DNA from: Rhizoctonia solani
Lineage: Eukaryota > Basidiomycota > Agaricomycetes > Cantharellales > Ceratobasidiaceae
Length of the DNA stretch: 64,000 bases
Direction of reading: 5' to 3'
NCBI RefSeq assembly: GCF_016906535.1
Contig: NC_057382.1
Location: 1,364,001 to 1,428,000 of the forward strand
Shown here in pieces: positions 50,780 to 62,383 of the stretch. The position numbers and the translations under genes are program-made. How positions within the stretch are numbered: position 1 is the first letter of the stretch; each line of letters starts with the position of its first letter. The notes beneath the pieces were generated by a model that made no database searches, had not been told where the DNA came from, and saw only the letters and a list, made by a program, of their open reading frames with translations.

Positions 50780-53583
50780 TGGGCCAGTTTGAATGTAGAA
50801 TCGGGATGTCTTCTAGCACTGTTCCTATCCTTTTCCATTGACTACGCATCGCTTGCTATCTTGTATCTCCCCACATAGCGCTTTTTTTTGCTTTCAACGC
50901 TTTCCATGTACACTTATTTGATTCAATCACCCTGTCGTTCTCCATCTTTAACATTTGACTAGTTCATTAGAGCAACGCCCATAATTCAACCGACAAAACA
51001 ACCACACCAAACCAACTACGCACAAACCCGAACCCCGGCGACACCTGATCAGATGCACATACACACCCAATTTCAAAGTCCGGACAAAATCCACCTATAT
51101 ATAGCCACATCGGTCCCAAAAAAACACACTTCCTCCAGCCGACTTCCCACGGAACCATATAGCAATACGATCTGGGGTGAGACACACACACAAGTTCTCC
51201 CAGCGGCAACTCGGCCCGCCCGAACTGCTTCGGCATCCTGCACTCGGGTGAATCGCTCCCATCCCACCCCATCACTCGTTTTTTGATAGGAGTCCCAGGA
51301 CCGAGGTCAGTTCGGCGGGAGTAGGGGCTGTGAGCGGAGATGGTCGCTAGATGTATAACAGGTGGTGGGTACTTCCCGTAAGAGGGAGAGACGGAATCCC
51401 GTCGGCTAACGCATGCGAGCTGGGAGTCGATTCGGGTATGGTAAGGTATCCATCAGCGGTATCAATCAAATACAACACACCTCTCGTGCTCTGGCAGACT
51501 GAATGAGAAGAAATGAGGAATCGTTTGATTTTTGTTCTAATGCTTATATAGGTATTGGGGGAGGTCGAAATGGATGGGATTAGTGGCGTTAACTCCTATC
51601 TGGTTGCTCAACCGGCCGAGTCCGTGCATACGAGCCTGAATCCGGCTCGATCGGTCTGTTCAATTTACCGAAATTAAATTGTGTGAAGCGCACCTTGGTC
51701 TTACTCACTAAGGACGTAAGCGTGTAGGCTGTCTGGTTCCTTGTTCTCCCCGACGAGTTGAAACGCATATAATTGACCATTTCAACCCCCCCAAACGCAT
51801 AGTGCAATGAAAATCCTCAGGCGTTACTTTTTCTTCCTGTGCCTCGCCCACAAGTATGTCAAATGCGACACGTGCTACGCCTTGCTGATGATACTATACA
51901 TAAAACGGGCCGACGGAAGCCAGATTTGACATTTTTCGGTGTCGGAAGTACAGTATTCGATTGAATTTAATCATTCGGGTCGGTGTCCATGAGTCTTTGG
52001 AAAAGAGCGGAAGAGTTGGGGGGGCCGATCATCCGCAACCTGAAAACAAACGAGAAAATGGTACGGCTAGAACGGTCCGTTGGTAGGCAACGATCCCTCC
52101 CCTTCCGTATCGCTCGAGAAAATAATACAAACGGCGCGCTCGGCGACGACAACACATTCGTCTATTGAAAGAAAGCGATCTCAAATGGTCATTTCGGCTA
52201 TTGGCGGCGCCAGCCAATACCGATGGATCTAACCAAATGGAGATTTGATTATTTTTTCTGTATTTTTTAATGTGCTATACATGGTCATGCCGGTGTCACA
52301 TATTCGGCAGACGATCCACTGACGTCAATGAGAACCTTGTCTCACTTTTTGTCTTAGTTTTTTACTCTTGCTTTTGTTGTGCCCTTTGCATCCGATCCGC
52401 ACGACACGCGCACCGGCTATATATGCATCAGGACCAAGCCCACATGACCAAGTGTATCGATAACACGGCTCGCCCTTGCCCGGGTATTCCATGCCTGTAG
52501 CTCGGCCGATACCGCTCCACTCAGGCACGTGGTCCACAACTCGGGTGGTGCGAAATGATATGCAAGCCCTCCCCTCCCCACTTGAAGGGATAGACAGCCG
52601 TAGATCAGGAAACGTTTCCGACGGCGATCATTTAGCCAGACCCGATTAAGGACAGCTGAACCGTCTTTGTCGTAATCACCCCCAGGGACTAAAAAAAATC
52701 GCCGTACCGGAGCGAGGAGGGAAGAGTGTAGAGGGGAGTGAGGATATGAAAAGAAGAATGAGAATGCGTGCAAGTCTAGACTCTTTTCATGGGCCAACGT
52801 GCCCCCCTCTCTCTCCACGCATATTCGGCTAGCCATCATACGGCTTCGGGTGACGGGTTGAGAGAAAAATGCCGCATGATTTGAAATGCTCGGAATCCCG
52901 GCTTGTGCGTGGGAGCACGGCCGATCGGAAGAGAAAACTCCGCCCCCTTGGGTGTGTTTTTTTTTGTGGGTGTGGGCGCTTGAGGCTCAGTTCCGGTGGG
53001 GCAAGTGCCGAGATGACGCGTGCGTAGTCATGAATTGGGTTGTAAGAAGGGGGGGAGGGGGGAGGGAGAACAGACGCGGGAGATGTGAGATATGAGATGT
53101 GAGATGGGGAGTGGCCGAATCGGATGGGGGAGGGAGAGCGGGGAAATGGCAGGGCGACGTCGACAACGTGCCTGCAGCATGGTGGTTCTCGGAACAAATC
53201 AGGCCGGGAGACGAGGCTGTCGAGAAGCCGGCGGGCGCTTGAGCAGGACCAATGGAGCAGGACCCGGGGAAAGCGGGACAAAGGTTGGGAATGTGACGGG
53301 GCGCAGCGGTGTGGAGTGGCGAGAGAGACGAGATAAATGGGGAGAGGCAGAGTGCGGATGATATATGCGGATGGGGGAGAGGATACGGGGGAGCAAGGCA
53401 GGGAGAAATGAATAGGCGTTGCAAGCGGACCGCGATGGAAGCGGGTCGGTCAATACGTCACGCGGGGTGACGGGGGTCCGTGTAGAAACGCCGTGTGAGG
53501 ATCAAACCGAGGGCCGGCCCAGTTCAAGAGGGATGGGAGTCGGAGCTGTTGCTCTCATCCACATCCCCCGCATACAACACTCG
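50780..53583. other. Long intergenic region with polypurine tract
   Basis: About 2.8 kb without a recognisable gene. The left half is ordinary mixed sequence. From about 53040 to 53400 the plus strand is very purine-rich (G-runs and GAGATGTGAGATATGAGATG-like repeats), probably part of a long leader or promoter of the zinc-cluster gene. Frames on both strands here are compositional. Confidence 0.45.
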
Positions 53584-55342
53584 ATGGCCGCACCGACACC
53601 GACACCGACGCATTCTGCACCGCAGTCGACGTCACCGGGACCCGTTACGGCGAACGGTGTGACGAGCGGAGGGGAACTGTTCCCGCCGACGGCAGCGTAT
53701 GCGACGTTTATGCACAGTGTGCTGAGCGAGATGCTGCACGAGCTCAAAGCAGTGCGCAAGGAGCTCCAGGACATTCGGCGCAGCCAGCCTGGACAGCCCA
53801 CCCCGTCTGCCAATCGGAAGCGCAAGCGACCCGGCCCGACGGCCCCATGTGCGCTCTGTCGCATGAGCCGTACGCCGTGCATCGCCGCACATGCGACCGA
53901 GGCATGCGCCCGCTGCATCCGCAAGCAAGTCCACTGCTTCGACGACTCGGAGAACCCAGACCAGCCCCGCGTCCGCCACCCTCCGTGAGTGTTTACATCC
54001 ATCCAGTGGCGATGCACCCGCTTACCCGAGCAGCGAGGACGACGGTCCCGAGGACGCCGAGTCTGAGCCGGAGGTCGAGTCGGTCGTTCCCCCGCCTCCC
54101 CCTGCCCCGGTCTGGCAACAGCCTGCTCCCAACGGCATCCCGGCCTATCCGACCCCCGGCTATCCCCCGACCCCAGTCAAGCGCGAGCGCGTGACCAAGG
54201 CATGTGCCGATTGCCACGCCCGCAAGCGCAAGTGCACTGGCGGCCCCAACTGCGGCTCCAGGCAGAGCACGTCCTCTACCCGTCCCAGTCCGCAAAAGCC
54301 AGCCGGAACAACTCCCAACTCACGCACTCGCGAGCCATGCGCTGAATGCCGTGGTCGCAAGCGCCGGTGCATCCACCATCCCGACGGCACCAATGGCAGT
54401 GCTGCCAACAGCAATAATAACAAGTCTCCAGAGGAACAAGACGAACTCGATCCTCTCGAAGAGCTTCCTCCGACAGACACCGAGCCCGAACCGGAGAGGG
54501 AGCGGGACCGCCCCATGGTCGATCCCTCGCCATCTCATTCGCATAGTCGTTCTCCCCCTCCTGGTCGGTGGCACTACCCCCCTGGCCCCCCACCTCCACC
54601 GCACTGGGGATACCCCGAACAACACCGGGGAGCCCCGCCTTACCACACACACCCGCATCACCCCCATGGTCCTGGTGCATTCATCCACGATCGTCCCCCG
54701 TACGCTCACCCGCACGCACATCCCCATGGACATGCCCACCCCAGCCACCCGCCTCCTCACCCACACGGCTTGCACCCTCATCCTCACCCGCATGCCCGGC
54801 TTCCCCCTGCTCCCGATATGCGCCACCCAAGCACGGCAGCAAACCCAACGACGGATCCGAACCTCCCTCCTTCGGCCGCTAAATCCACCACCCCTGCTCC
54901 GGCTCCTGCCCCTGCACCCCCAGCCGGACGAAAAGGCCGCGCTTGCCTTGCGTGCAGGAAACTCAAGATGCGGTGCGTTGCGCCCAACGAGGAAGGTGGG
55001 CCAGACGAGCGCTGTCAGCGATGCGAGCGAGCAGGTCTCGAGTGCGTCTATGTCGATCGGAAGCGACGTGGTCCTGGAGGTGTCTTTACGGGTCAAGAAG
55101 GTCCCAACGGCAACGGCACCTACAAGGATTCCACTCCAGGGTTTGCTGGACCAGAGAACCAAACTCCTGTATTCGACGATGGTCGGAGTGCCAAAAAACT
55201 CAAGACCGAAGGATCCCCGAGCTCCTATGCAAACGGAAATGGAAACGGTGCACCCAGGAGAGAAGACGAAATGAGGAACCAACAAGATGCGGCGAGAGCT
55301 TTGGAAGAGTCTTTTGCGGATGAAGAAGGTAGCGAGCGATAG
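53584..55342 (+). CDS. Multi-zinc-cluster putative transcription regulator
   Basis: Two-exon gene; exon 1 ends at 53984, and a 46-nt intron (53985-54030) joins RHPP to SEDDGPEDAESEPE. The ATG at 53584 (MAAPTPTPTHSAPQS) is chosen; an in-frame ATG at 53531 would add 18 residues. A coiled-coil-like segment (FMHSVLSEMLHELKAVRKEL) precedes a complete CX2CX6CX8CX2CX6C cluster (CALCRMSRTPC...CARCIRKQVHC). Two half clusters follow (CADCHARKRKC and CAECRGRKRRC), then a His/Pro-rich region, then a complete cluster CLACRKLKMRC...CQRCERAGLEC with a CX12C middle spacing. An acidic tail ends at 55342. The frame is uninterrupted. Nuclear DNA binding is inferred; the arrangement of four cysteine motifs is unusual. 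No middle homology domain is seen. Confidence 0.82.
54630..54810 (+). repeat. His/Pro-rich low-complexity region
   Basis: CAC/CAT and CCC/CCT-rich codons give repeated HP, HPH and HGH units between the half clusters and the last zinc cluster. It is the in-gene source of long open frames on both strands. Confidence 0.85.
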
Positions 55343-57053
55343 TTTTCTTTTTTTCGTATGCCCTTGGTTTAATTCACGACGTCCCATAAACGACCCATTC
55401 TAACGACGATACACCACACAAAAAAAATATGCCCGTTTTTTTCATTTGGGTTTTACCGGATTAGACCTGGGACTGCCAAATTGTATAGACTATCATATGA
55501 TGCCTGCTGCGCGTCTCCTGTAGTTATCCGAAATCAAAGTGTATCCATTCGCCATTCTGCTCGGTCACATTTCACGAGTTTCGTCTATGCTATGGTGTCA
55601 TGGGCTGTGGCGTTGCATACACTGCATACCGACGCACTTTCCCCAAGGCGCAATGCCGTGGCGTCCAGGCCCATAGAGATCGGCGTCAACTGAATCAACT
55701 TGGCGTACCAAAAAAACTCTGTGACAGCCACTACCGGGATTCGTCGTCATCGTTCTAGGCATTTGCTAAACACAAAGTTCAGGGGTGGAGGATAGATCGG
55801 CACATCGTAGCGTTTCTCCCTCAACAAGGAGCCAAGTGAACTTTATCCATAGATCACCCCCTGCCTTGGTAGCCGTGTACATGTATGTACCTCGACAATC
55901 AGGCGAATCAGATACGCTCTGTCTGATTCTCTCTTACTCTTCGTGATCTGGGAACCAAGGTGCCTATATACTCGAGTCTATAGGCAGTTCAGCCTAAGGG
56001 TCGATTCGGGTCTATACATCTTTAATTTCGTCTGGTATCCAACCCTGCAACTCAAACTATATATATGTACCCGGCCAAAGTCGGGCGTAGCCGCGGCACG
56101 TTCCTGTGCCTATATAAATTCTCAATTACAAAGTTGGGCGAAATCAGGTCCACCCGGCTATCAGTTTTCTTATAGCGAATGCAAATAAAAAATATCATTG
56201 AGAGAGGGCTAGGGATGTATGTATTCCGACCCACATCATCACATGGGGAGATTTTTTGGCGGGAATTTTGGTGTCATTAAGATCACGTGTGATATTAATT
56301 ACGCGTGTTTGACTGGAATTGCCGAGATTAATTATGCGATTTAGGTGTTGTTTGGGTTTCGGTGTTGATAGGATACCGTCGCTCTCATTTGATGGCCTCT
56401 CGAAGCAGAATGGAATCAGGAATTCATGCAAATCTCCTTAGTTCTAAATCTTTGAGGAATCCGACAAATATGGACATACTCCTACTGGACTCACACTACA
56501 AGACGAGCAAAACCCCTCTTGCTTCAATCGCCAGGAATCAGAATCAAGACCGAACCACACGGTCAGAACGATCAGGGCACTCCCAAATCAAGCGTAACAC
56601 ACGGCTTATCTCATACTCTCAATGACCTGACGCAAACACCCCATCAGTCCAGAAACGCAACCGGCAAACTCATTAACCGTCAGCGTGAGACACCTCGATG
56701 ACCGAACCGTGTGGGATGGGTGGCTTCGACCAGGCTTGGGATCATCTATGCATGCGGTGAAGTTTCAAACGTCGTGCGGTTCGTCGAAACCGACCATACT
56801 CTGAGGCTAAGGGAGGTCTACTAGAAGGTCTTGTTCTGGAGAAGGGGAGGTAATGTGGGGGTTCTATCGTATGCAAAGGTCATGGGATGCTGGTTTCAGT
56901 GCGTGTATGCATGTGGTAGAACGGAGCTGGGCCATACGATGGTTGACTACTGTTCAGGTGTGGGCTACCAGGTTCCGAGAAGTATAAAATATCTGCATCG
57001 GCGAGTTGTTGGCTGCCATCCAGCGGCCATTCGTTCATTTCACTTGTTTCATC
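55343..57053. other. Intergenic region, no gene recognised
   Basis: About 1.7 kb between the zinc-cluster gene and the cutinase. AT-rich at 56090-56340. The last part contains the cutinase promoter. Confidence 0.4.
56983..56990 (+). promoter_or_regulatory. TATA box of the cutinase gene
   Basis: TATAAAAT about 70 bp ahead of the ATG at 57054; a strong consensus at a usual distance. Confidence 0.55.
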
Positions 57054-57904
57054 ATGCACGCCAAGACCTCATTGTACGTCTCTAGCTAGTTGGTTCCTAT
57101 GGGATCGTCCGCAGGCCGTAGTGCTAATACCATCGACAGGCATCTTTTTTTTGCCGCTTCGGCGCTCGCTGCGCCCGCAGAGCTCGAAACTCGCCAGAGT
57201 TGCTCAAAAGCACAATGGTTTTCCTTGCTGGCACCAACGAGGAAGGTCTCGGCCTCGCCGGTAAACCCTCTCCTCTTCTCTCGGTTCTGGGTACGCTCAA
57301 CCCGCTCGTTCAAGATAAATGATAATAATTGCGTTTTGATAGTTTCACGACCTACTCCGTTCCTTACGACACCAGGGCCGAGTACAGCTCTACCATTACC
57401 GCGGGTGCCACTCTCGTCGCCAACTACATTTCTTCTCAAGCTGCCAAGTGCCCCAGTCAGGTCTTTGTTCTTGGAGGATACTCCAAGGGTGCCATGGTCA
57501 TTCACCGTAAGACTGTTCCCCTTATTTTCTCCAACACTTGCTAAGATCCTCGAAACAAAAAGGTACTTCGCTCCTTCCACTCTCAAGGCCAAGGTCAAGG
57601 CCATCGTCGTCTTCGGAGACCCATACCGCAGCTCGAGCAGCACCTGGCCCATCAACTCCCCAGTCGTCGACTCGGCTCCTCGCGACGGAAGCACTGCGTC
57701 CCAGAACGTGGCGAGCTTCTGCAACTCGGGTGACTTGTTCTGTGACGGCGGATTGAGCGTTCCTGCTCACCTTGCTTATGGAACTGATGGAAGGTACGTG
57801 CAACCACCATATGTTTTTGGTCTACAAAGGGATGTATGCTGATTTTGGTTATAATTTTCAGCACCACTGTTGCTGCCACTTTCATCAAGAACAAGGTCGC
57901 TTAA
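57054..57904 (+). CDS. Cutinase (secreted serine esterase)
   Basis: Alpha/beta-hydrolase of the cutinase family (CE5), which cleaves cutin ester bonds at the plant surface. The ATG at 57054 (MHAKTSL) is followed by an intron, then a hydrophobic signal segment (LFFAASALAAP) and ELETRQSC. The nucleophile elbow GYSKGAM follows CPSQVFVLG. The catalytic Asp and His lie in NSGDLFCDGG and VPAHLAYG, with cysteines at the expected places. VFGDPYRSSSSTWPINS precedes them, and a last short exon reads TTVAATFIKNKVA, with stop at 57902-57904. Splice joins near 57213, 57290 and 57560 need one-base adjustments to keep frame, probably the same sequence problem seen elsewhere. Length about 205 residues, usual for the family. 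Confidence 0.87.
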
Positions 57905-58255
57905 GGTTTACTGCTCAGATTTTTGCTTCCGTGTATATATACTTGACTTGGTATCGAAAGTAAAAAGTTGTATGACTATCCGGCGTTTGGGAGCTTTTTT
58001 GCGCTAATCCGTGTGATTGTCGGTCCGAGTTTCTCCCCCTTATGAAGAAAAGGGATAGCGAAAACCAAAAACCAAAGCGAGGTTTTGGACCGATTATAGA
58101 CTTCTAAATTGATGGTGTAAAGACTGCTTAAACAGAAATAGTACAATTTACCTCCTATGAGACGACGATTTGCAAAAGGTTACAGTGAAAACGGCCAATT
58201 GGTTCGGACCCGATATGGAAAATAACAGGCACCCGGACGATGCGAAAGGAATATC
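57905..58255. other. Convergent 3' region
   Basis: About 350 bp between the cutinase stop and the end assigned to the lyase gene. No gene or RNA seen. Confidence 0.4.
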
Positions 58256-59558
58256 CTAAATTAGGCACGCACATATCAAGTACCCAACCGGGTTGAATGT
58301 GTCTATTTCCATGATTGTACCAAGAGTAGATGACATAATGAGAGCCATAGCACTATAGTAAGATGCATAGTAAAAGTATCTAAATCTATAAAACCAACAC
58401 AGGCCAAGTGGAATCAATGCTTTAATGGAGCTGAGAGCAGTGCCACCTGCGCGCCTGTCAACCTCGATCACTCGTCCAGGCCAACAACCTCGAAGAACTT
58501 GCGTGGGTCCATTCCCCGGCAGATGTGTGGTCAGTGCCGGTCTTCTTCAGTAGCGCCATTGCCTCACGGATCGCATGTACTGCCGCGACGGCCGAGACAA
58601 GAGAGAAGATGATGATCTTTGCACCCATTGCCTCTGCCTCTTGGGTGGTGAACGAAGGAGTCAGACCGCCTGAGATAACGTTCACAAGCACCTATTATCT
58701 GCGTCAATATCTATCCGGTTAGGGTTCGATTAACTCGGACTTACAGGTGTAGGAGCCAATGCCTTCACAGTCTTCTCGAGCAGCTCCTTGGTCTTCACAC
58801 CCTCGATGAACGCTACATCAGCGCCGACAGAGGCAGCTGCTTGCAAGCGGCGGATAGCCTCATCCATGCCGAGCACCTGAGCAGAGTCGGTACGAGCAAT
58901 GACAACGAATCGCACCCGGAATGGCGTCACGAGCCTGGACAGCTGCACGGATACGGGTCACGAACTCCTCGGTGGAGACGACCTGCTTGCCAAGCAAGTG
59001 TCCGCATCGCTTAGTTTGAACCTGCGACCCCGCAGTCAATTATCTTGCCAAGTAAGGGTCGAACTCGCATATCTGCTTACCTGATCTTCGATGTGGAGAG
59101 CTGCCACGCCGGCCCGGTCGTACATTTGCACTGTGCGAGCTACCATCGCAGGCCCGCCGAAGCCAGTGTCGGCGTCGGCAATGAGCGGGTAGAGTAGCTG
59201 AGGCTGGTAATCACGCCAGCGTTTTGGACAAAGTCAGGTAGTGTCGCGATGGCGAGATCAGGCATGCCGAGCTTGGCAGCAGTGGTGGCGGCACCGCTGA
59301 AAGTACCAGTGTGAGTAAAATATATGCGTGGTGAAGCAATGGAGTGATACCTCTGATAGAGACATTCGAAGCCGGCCTCGAGAGCGCAGCGAGCACTGAT
59401 ACCGTCGCATACACCGGGGCAGCGACGATGCCAGGGCGAGCGAGCAACTGGCGGAGACGGGTGCTTGCCTTGGCAGACAACGGCTCATCTGCGGTGTGGC
59501 GGAGGTGAGCGGGGATGGTGTACTCGCGCTCAAAGGTCTGAATAGGTTGCACAACCAT
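58256..59558 (-). CDS. Isocitrate lyase/PEP mutase superfamily enzyme
   Basis: Carbon-carbon lyase of the ICL/PEP-mutase superfamily (methylisocitrate lyase, dimethylmalate lyase or oxaloacetate hydrolase type); the exact substrate is undetermined. The ATG at 59556-59558 opens [20 protein letters not shown]. Key segments are [40 protein letters not shown], the metal-binding [25 protein letters not shown], the catalytic-loop signature [13 protein letters not shown] with its cysteine, [20 protein letters not shown] and [20 protein letters not shown]. Frame breaks occur near 59188, 58515 and 58467, each one base. After the last one [16 protein letters not shown] continues; the literal frame runs on to 58256, so the true end is uncertain. 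Length about 330 residues to that point. Confidence 0.86.
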
Positions 59559-61201
59559 GTTGAATGGGTTTTAGAAGAAGTTGTGGTGTTTGGTTGGGAG
59601 AGGAGAGCTGAAAGCTTGTTGGGTAGGAACGGAGCGATGCTGAAAGCGACTCACCTATCACTGTTTATATATGTCTTACTTCCTCATTGACCCGTATGAG
59701 TTTGTAATGATCAATTCATTCAGTATACCATTTATTATTCGCTTTTTTGGCCAAGTCTCTTGAATTGACATCGATCTCACGCAAGTCACTCCCAACTATG
59801 GCCAAGGCATCACAAACCCGCCGGTAAATTCCGCCAAGTTCGGGACTGCAGAAGGTGGTATAGCTAATTTAAGAAATAATCAAGAATAGAGTCGTTCATA
59901 ATTTTGGGGCGACGTGAGAGATCTGCCTGGTTCTGACATGTAGAGCAAGCGTCGGCAATCTGTGATGTCGGTCACTGCGACTAGCGAGATTCGTTATATG
60001 CAAATATGTGTCGGGGCTTCCTAATGATTGCCTTCGAGGAAGATAAGTCTACAAGTGGAAATGTAAAGGATGAAACTGACGCCAGAGCGATGTTACAAAT
60101 CCCGCCAAGCTGCATCCCTGTCGAGGTGTGATCTAGGTGTATCAAATGTGCCCACGTGGGAGAAAGGGGCCAACGTAAGTTAATTCCAGTCGATTCGCTG
60201 AAAGTGGAAATGTTTAGTATGGTCAACACTTAATACTACATCTACTTATTGTAAATATAGTGACACATTATGCCGCATCAATCGTATTAGAGCCAGTTCA
60301 GAGGATATAAGTACCGCCCCAGATATCAAATATGCATGTATACCATCATCCCCGGGGACTATGGATGGGCATAGTAATTGATTACGGGTTTCACAATTTT
60401 ACTCAAGCGTAATTGTCCTAAATTTTCCAACAGCGGGGCTTTTCTGAGCTTCTGATAGTATACCGTTGCTGACCAGGCCTTTCTGGCATTCAACGTATGA
60501 TAAAATATCCAAGACCGACATTATAGTGAGCATGGGATAGAGCCCCGCGGTTCTGTGGGAAACCGGAAATAAAGATAGTACGCTCCCCCGAGCAAACAGA
60601 CATGCTGTCACATCATGATAGAACACTCACATACGTCGTTGTCATCCAAAAGATAGGTTACATCATAACGAGTTGCCGTCGTATCGCGTTAACCCACATG
60701 AATCAGAATTCTGACACCCGAGTTTTGACGTTGATCGTTCATGCCGAAGGTACCCGCTGGCTCGTTAAGGAAGCCGGTGATCGACAATGGAGCCGAAAAA
60801 AAACTAGTTAATAACGTCAGTAGGGGGCACACGTGGGAAACGCTACTATCGCTATTCCAATCATTTTGTGCTTCGGTGGCGAGTCACGCAATGTTACTCT
60901 AGCCACGTATAACGGAGAGCTTCTGTTCAAAAATGATACCTAAGAGAGCGGCTGCGGATATCTGTAAGACCGGCTAACAATGAATGCGTGACTCTGTCCC
61001 AATACGAAGAGATAAAATAATGTGTTCAATAGATTGAGTACAACAATAACATTGGATACGAAACCAAAACAAGTAAATGCTCAGAGATTATAAAACAAAT
61101 TCATAGGCGATGTGTTGAGTACAGAACTTTGAAAGCTGTATCCTAAATGGCTAGGTGAGTATATGCGATCGAAATACCACGAGCGCAGCAGCCTACCATA
61201 T
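59559..61201. other. Intergenic region, no gene recognised
   Basis: About 1.6 kb upstream of the lyase gene and downstream of the unknown gene at 61202-61806. AT-rich, only short frames. Confidence 0.4.
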
Positions 61202-61806
61202 CTATCCCCTTGATATCCTCATTGACGGGCGGTAATATGCCGGATGAGGAGTGTTGTAAAAGGTCCATGCTTGTTCCTGAGTTATCTGCCTGAACAAGTC
61301 AAAGCCAGAGCGTGATAGCACCTTTTTCTGTGTCAATAGTCGCATAAGATTAAAACAAGGTCGGAAAGGATCGTTGGTTGCGTTTTTCAGGATGATAGCT
61401 TGGCTGGTAGCCTCACTGAGATGCTCCAATAGTTTCGTGTGATAATATGGCCTGGGTCGACCTCGGGAGGTGATGTCCGCTGGCATCCGAGATCATCCAC
61501 TTCCCAAATAGCAACCGTTTTCTCTGGTATACAGTACGGAACTTCCTCCAGACAAATACCAGTAGGACGCCCCACTTCGTCAGAGGTTAACTTAAGTACA
61601 AGGAACCTTCGCCACTTGATTTGCGTATGGACTTGCACAATTCTCATCGTCCAAGTATTGAGAGCCGGAGGCTTAGTACCAGGAGTAATCGCAGCGCCAT
61701 AGAACAGGGCAGAGGTACATTTCCACATTTCGGGTTTGTCAGAATCCCCGCAAGAAGTTGGAGGATGGAGAGGGATCATTGTGACTGGAAGCGGAGAAGT
61801 TACCAT
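61202..61806 (-). CDS. Unknown protein of about 200 residues
   Basis: Unrecognised intronless gene. The ATG at 61804-61806 opens MVTSPLPVTMIPLHPPTSCG, followed by SALFYGAAITPGTKPPALNT, MRIVQVHTQIKWRRFLVLKL, CIPEKTVAIWEVDDLG and, one frame over after about 61483, RPRPYYHTKLLEHLSEATSQ and FDLFRQITQEQAWTFYN, with stop at 61202-61204. One missing C in a CC run at the shift would restore a single frame. No signal peptide or membrane segment is seen. A TATTTAAG lies about 100 bp upstream on the minus strand (61907-61916). Confidence 0.5.
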
Positions 61807-62383
61807 TCGAGTTGCGATAACCTAGATAGATAACAAGACTTGAAGGGCTTAAAATTGCACGAACGGGATTGCAGGCGGGCCGATTTGAGTGGCCGCAGAG
61901 CACCCACTTAAATAGGTCTGGTGAGAACTAGTGGGTTTAATGCAGTGCAGAACACTACTCTAGCTTCAGTATGAAATCAAGGTCCGGACGCGCATAGTGG
62001 CTACTTGGGCCCGTTAACTGAGCGATACATCACCGTGATGGACTAAGTCAACTTGGGCCTTGATATTCTAAACGTAGCTTGAAAGTAGGTTTGGGGATAA
62101 ATCCATAACTCTGCCCCAAGTGGGTCTAATGGAGGAGAATTTAAACATGGAGTATTGTCAGTTCTCGAAGCACTGTCATCTAGCGTTGGATAATTCCCAA
62201 TTCCCACACAGGGGGTACATTGAATTAAACTAAAGAAACAACACGGGTTGGTATAGAAAAACCAGTAGACTGATAGACTACAAGATATATTGGGAAACAA
62301 AGATAAACCAAATAAATTCAGGGGATTTTTTTTAACCTATGTGATATATCTAGAACTGAACAAAGTAGTTCTTAGCGACGATA
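61807..62383. other. Intergenic spacer
   Basis: About 0.6 kb between the unknown gene's start and the permease 3' end. No gene seen beyond the weak TATA-like TATTTAAG on the minus strand at about 61907-61916. Confidence 0.4.

Noticed and set aside
54204..55387. Very long overlapping frames on both strands (over 350 codons each)
   Set aside because: They overlap the zinc-cluster gene and reflect its GC-rich, His/Pro-rich codons; their translations show no domain.
57086..57724. Minus-strand frame of 212 codons
   Set aside because: Antisense of the cutinase exons, whose catalytic motifs are clear on the plus strand.
59030..59095. Possible tRNA-like segment on the minus strand
   Set aside because: It is an intron of the lyase gene, bounded by a GTAAGC donor after HIEDQ and a CGCAG acceptor before VQTKRCGH; no cloverleaf closes.
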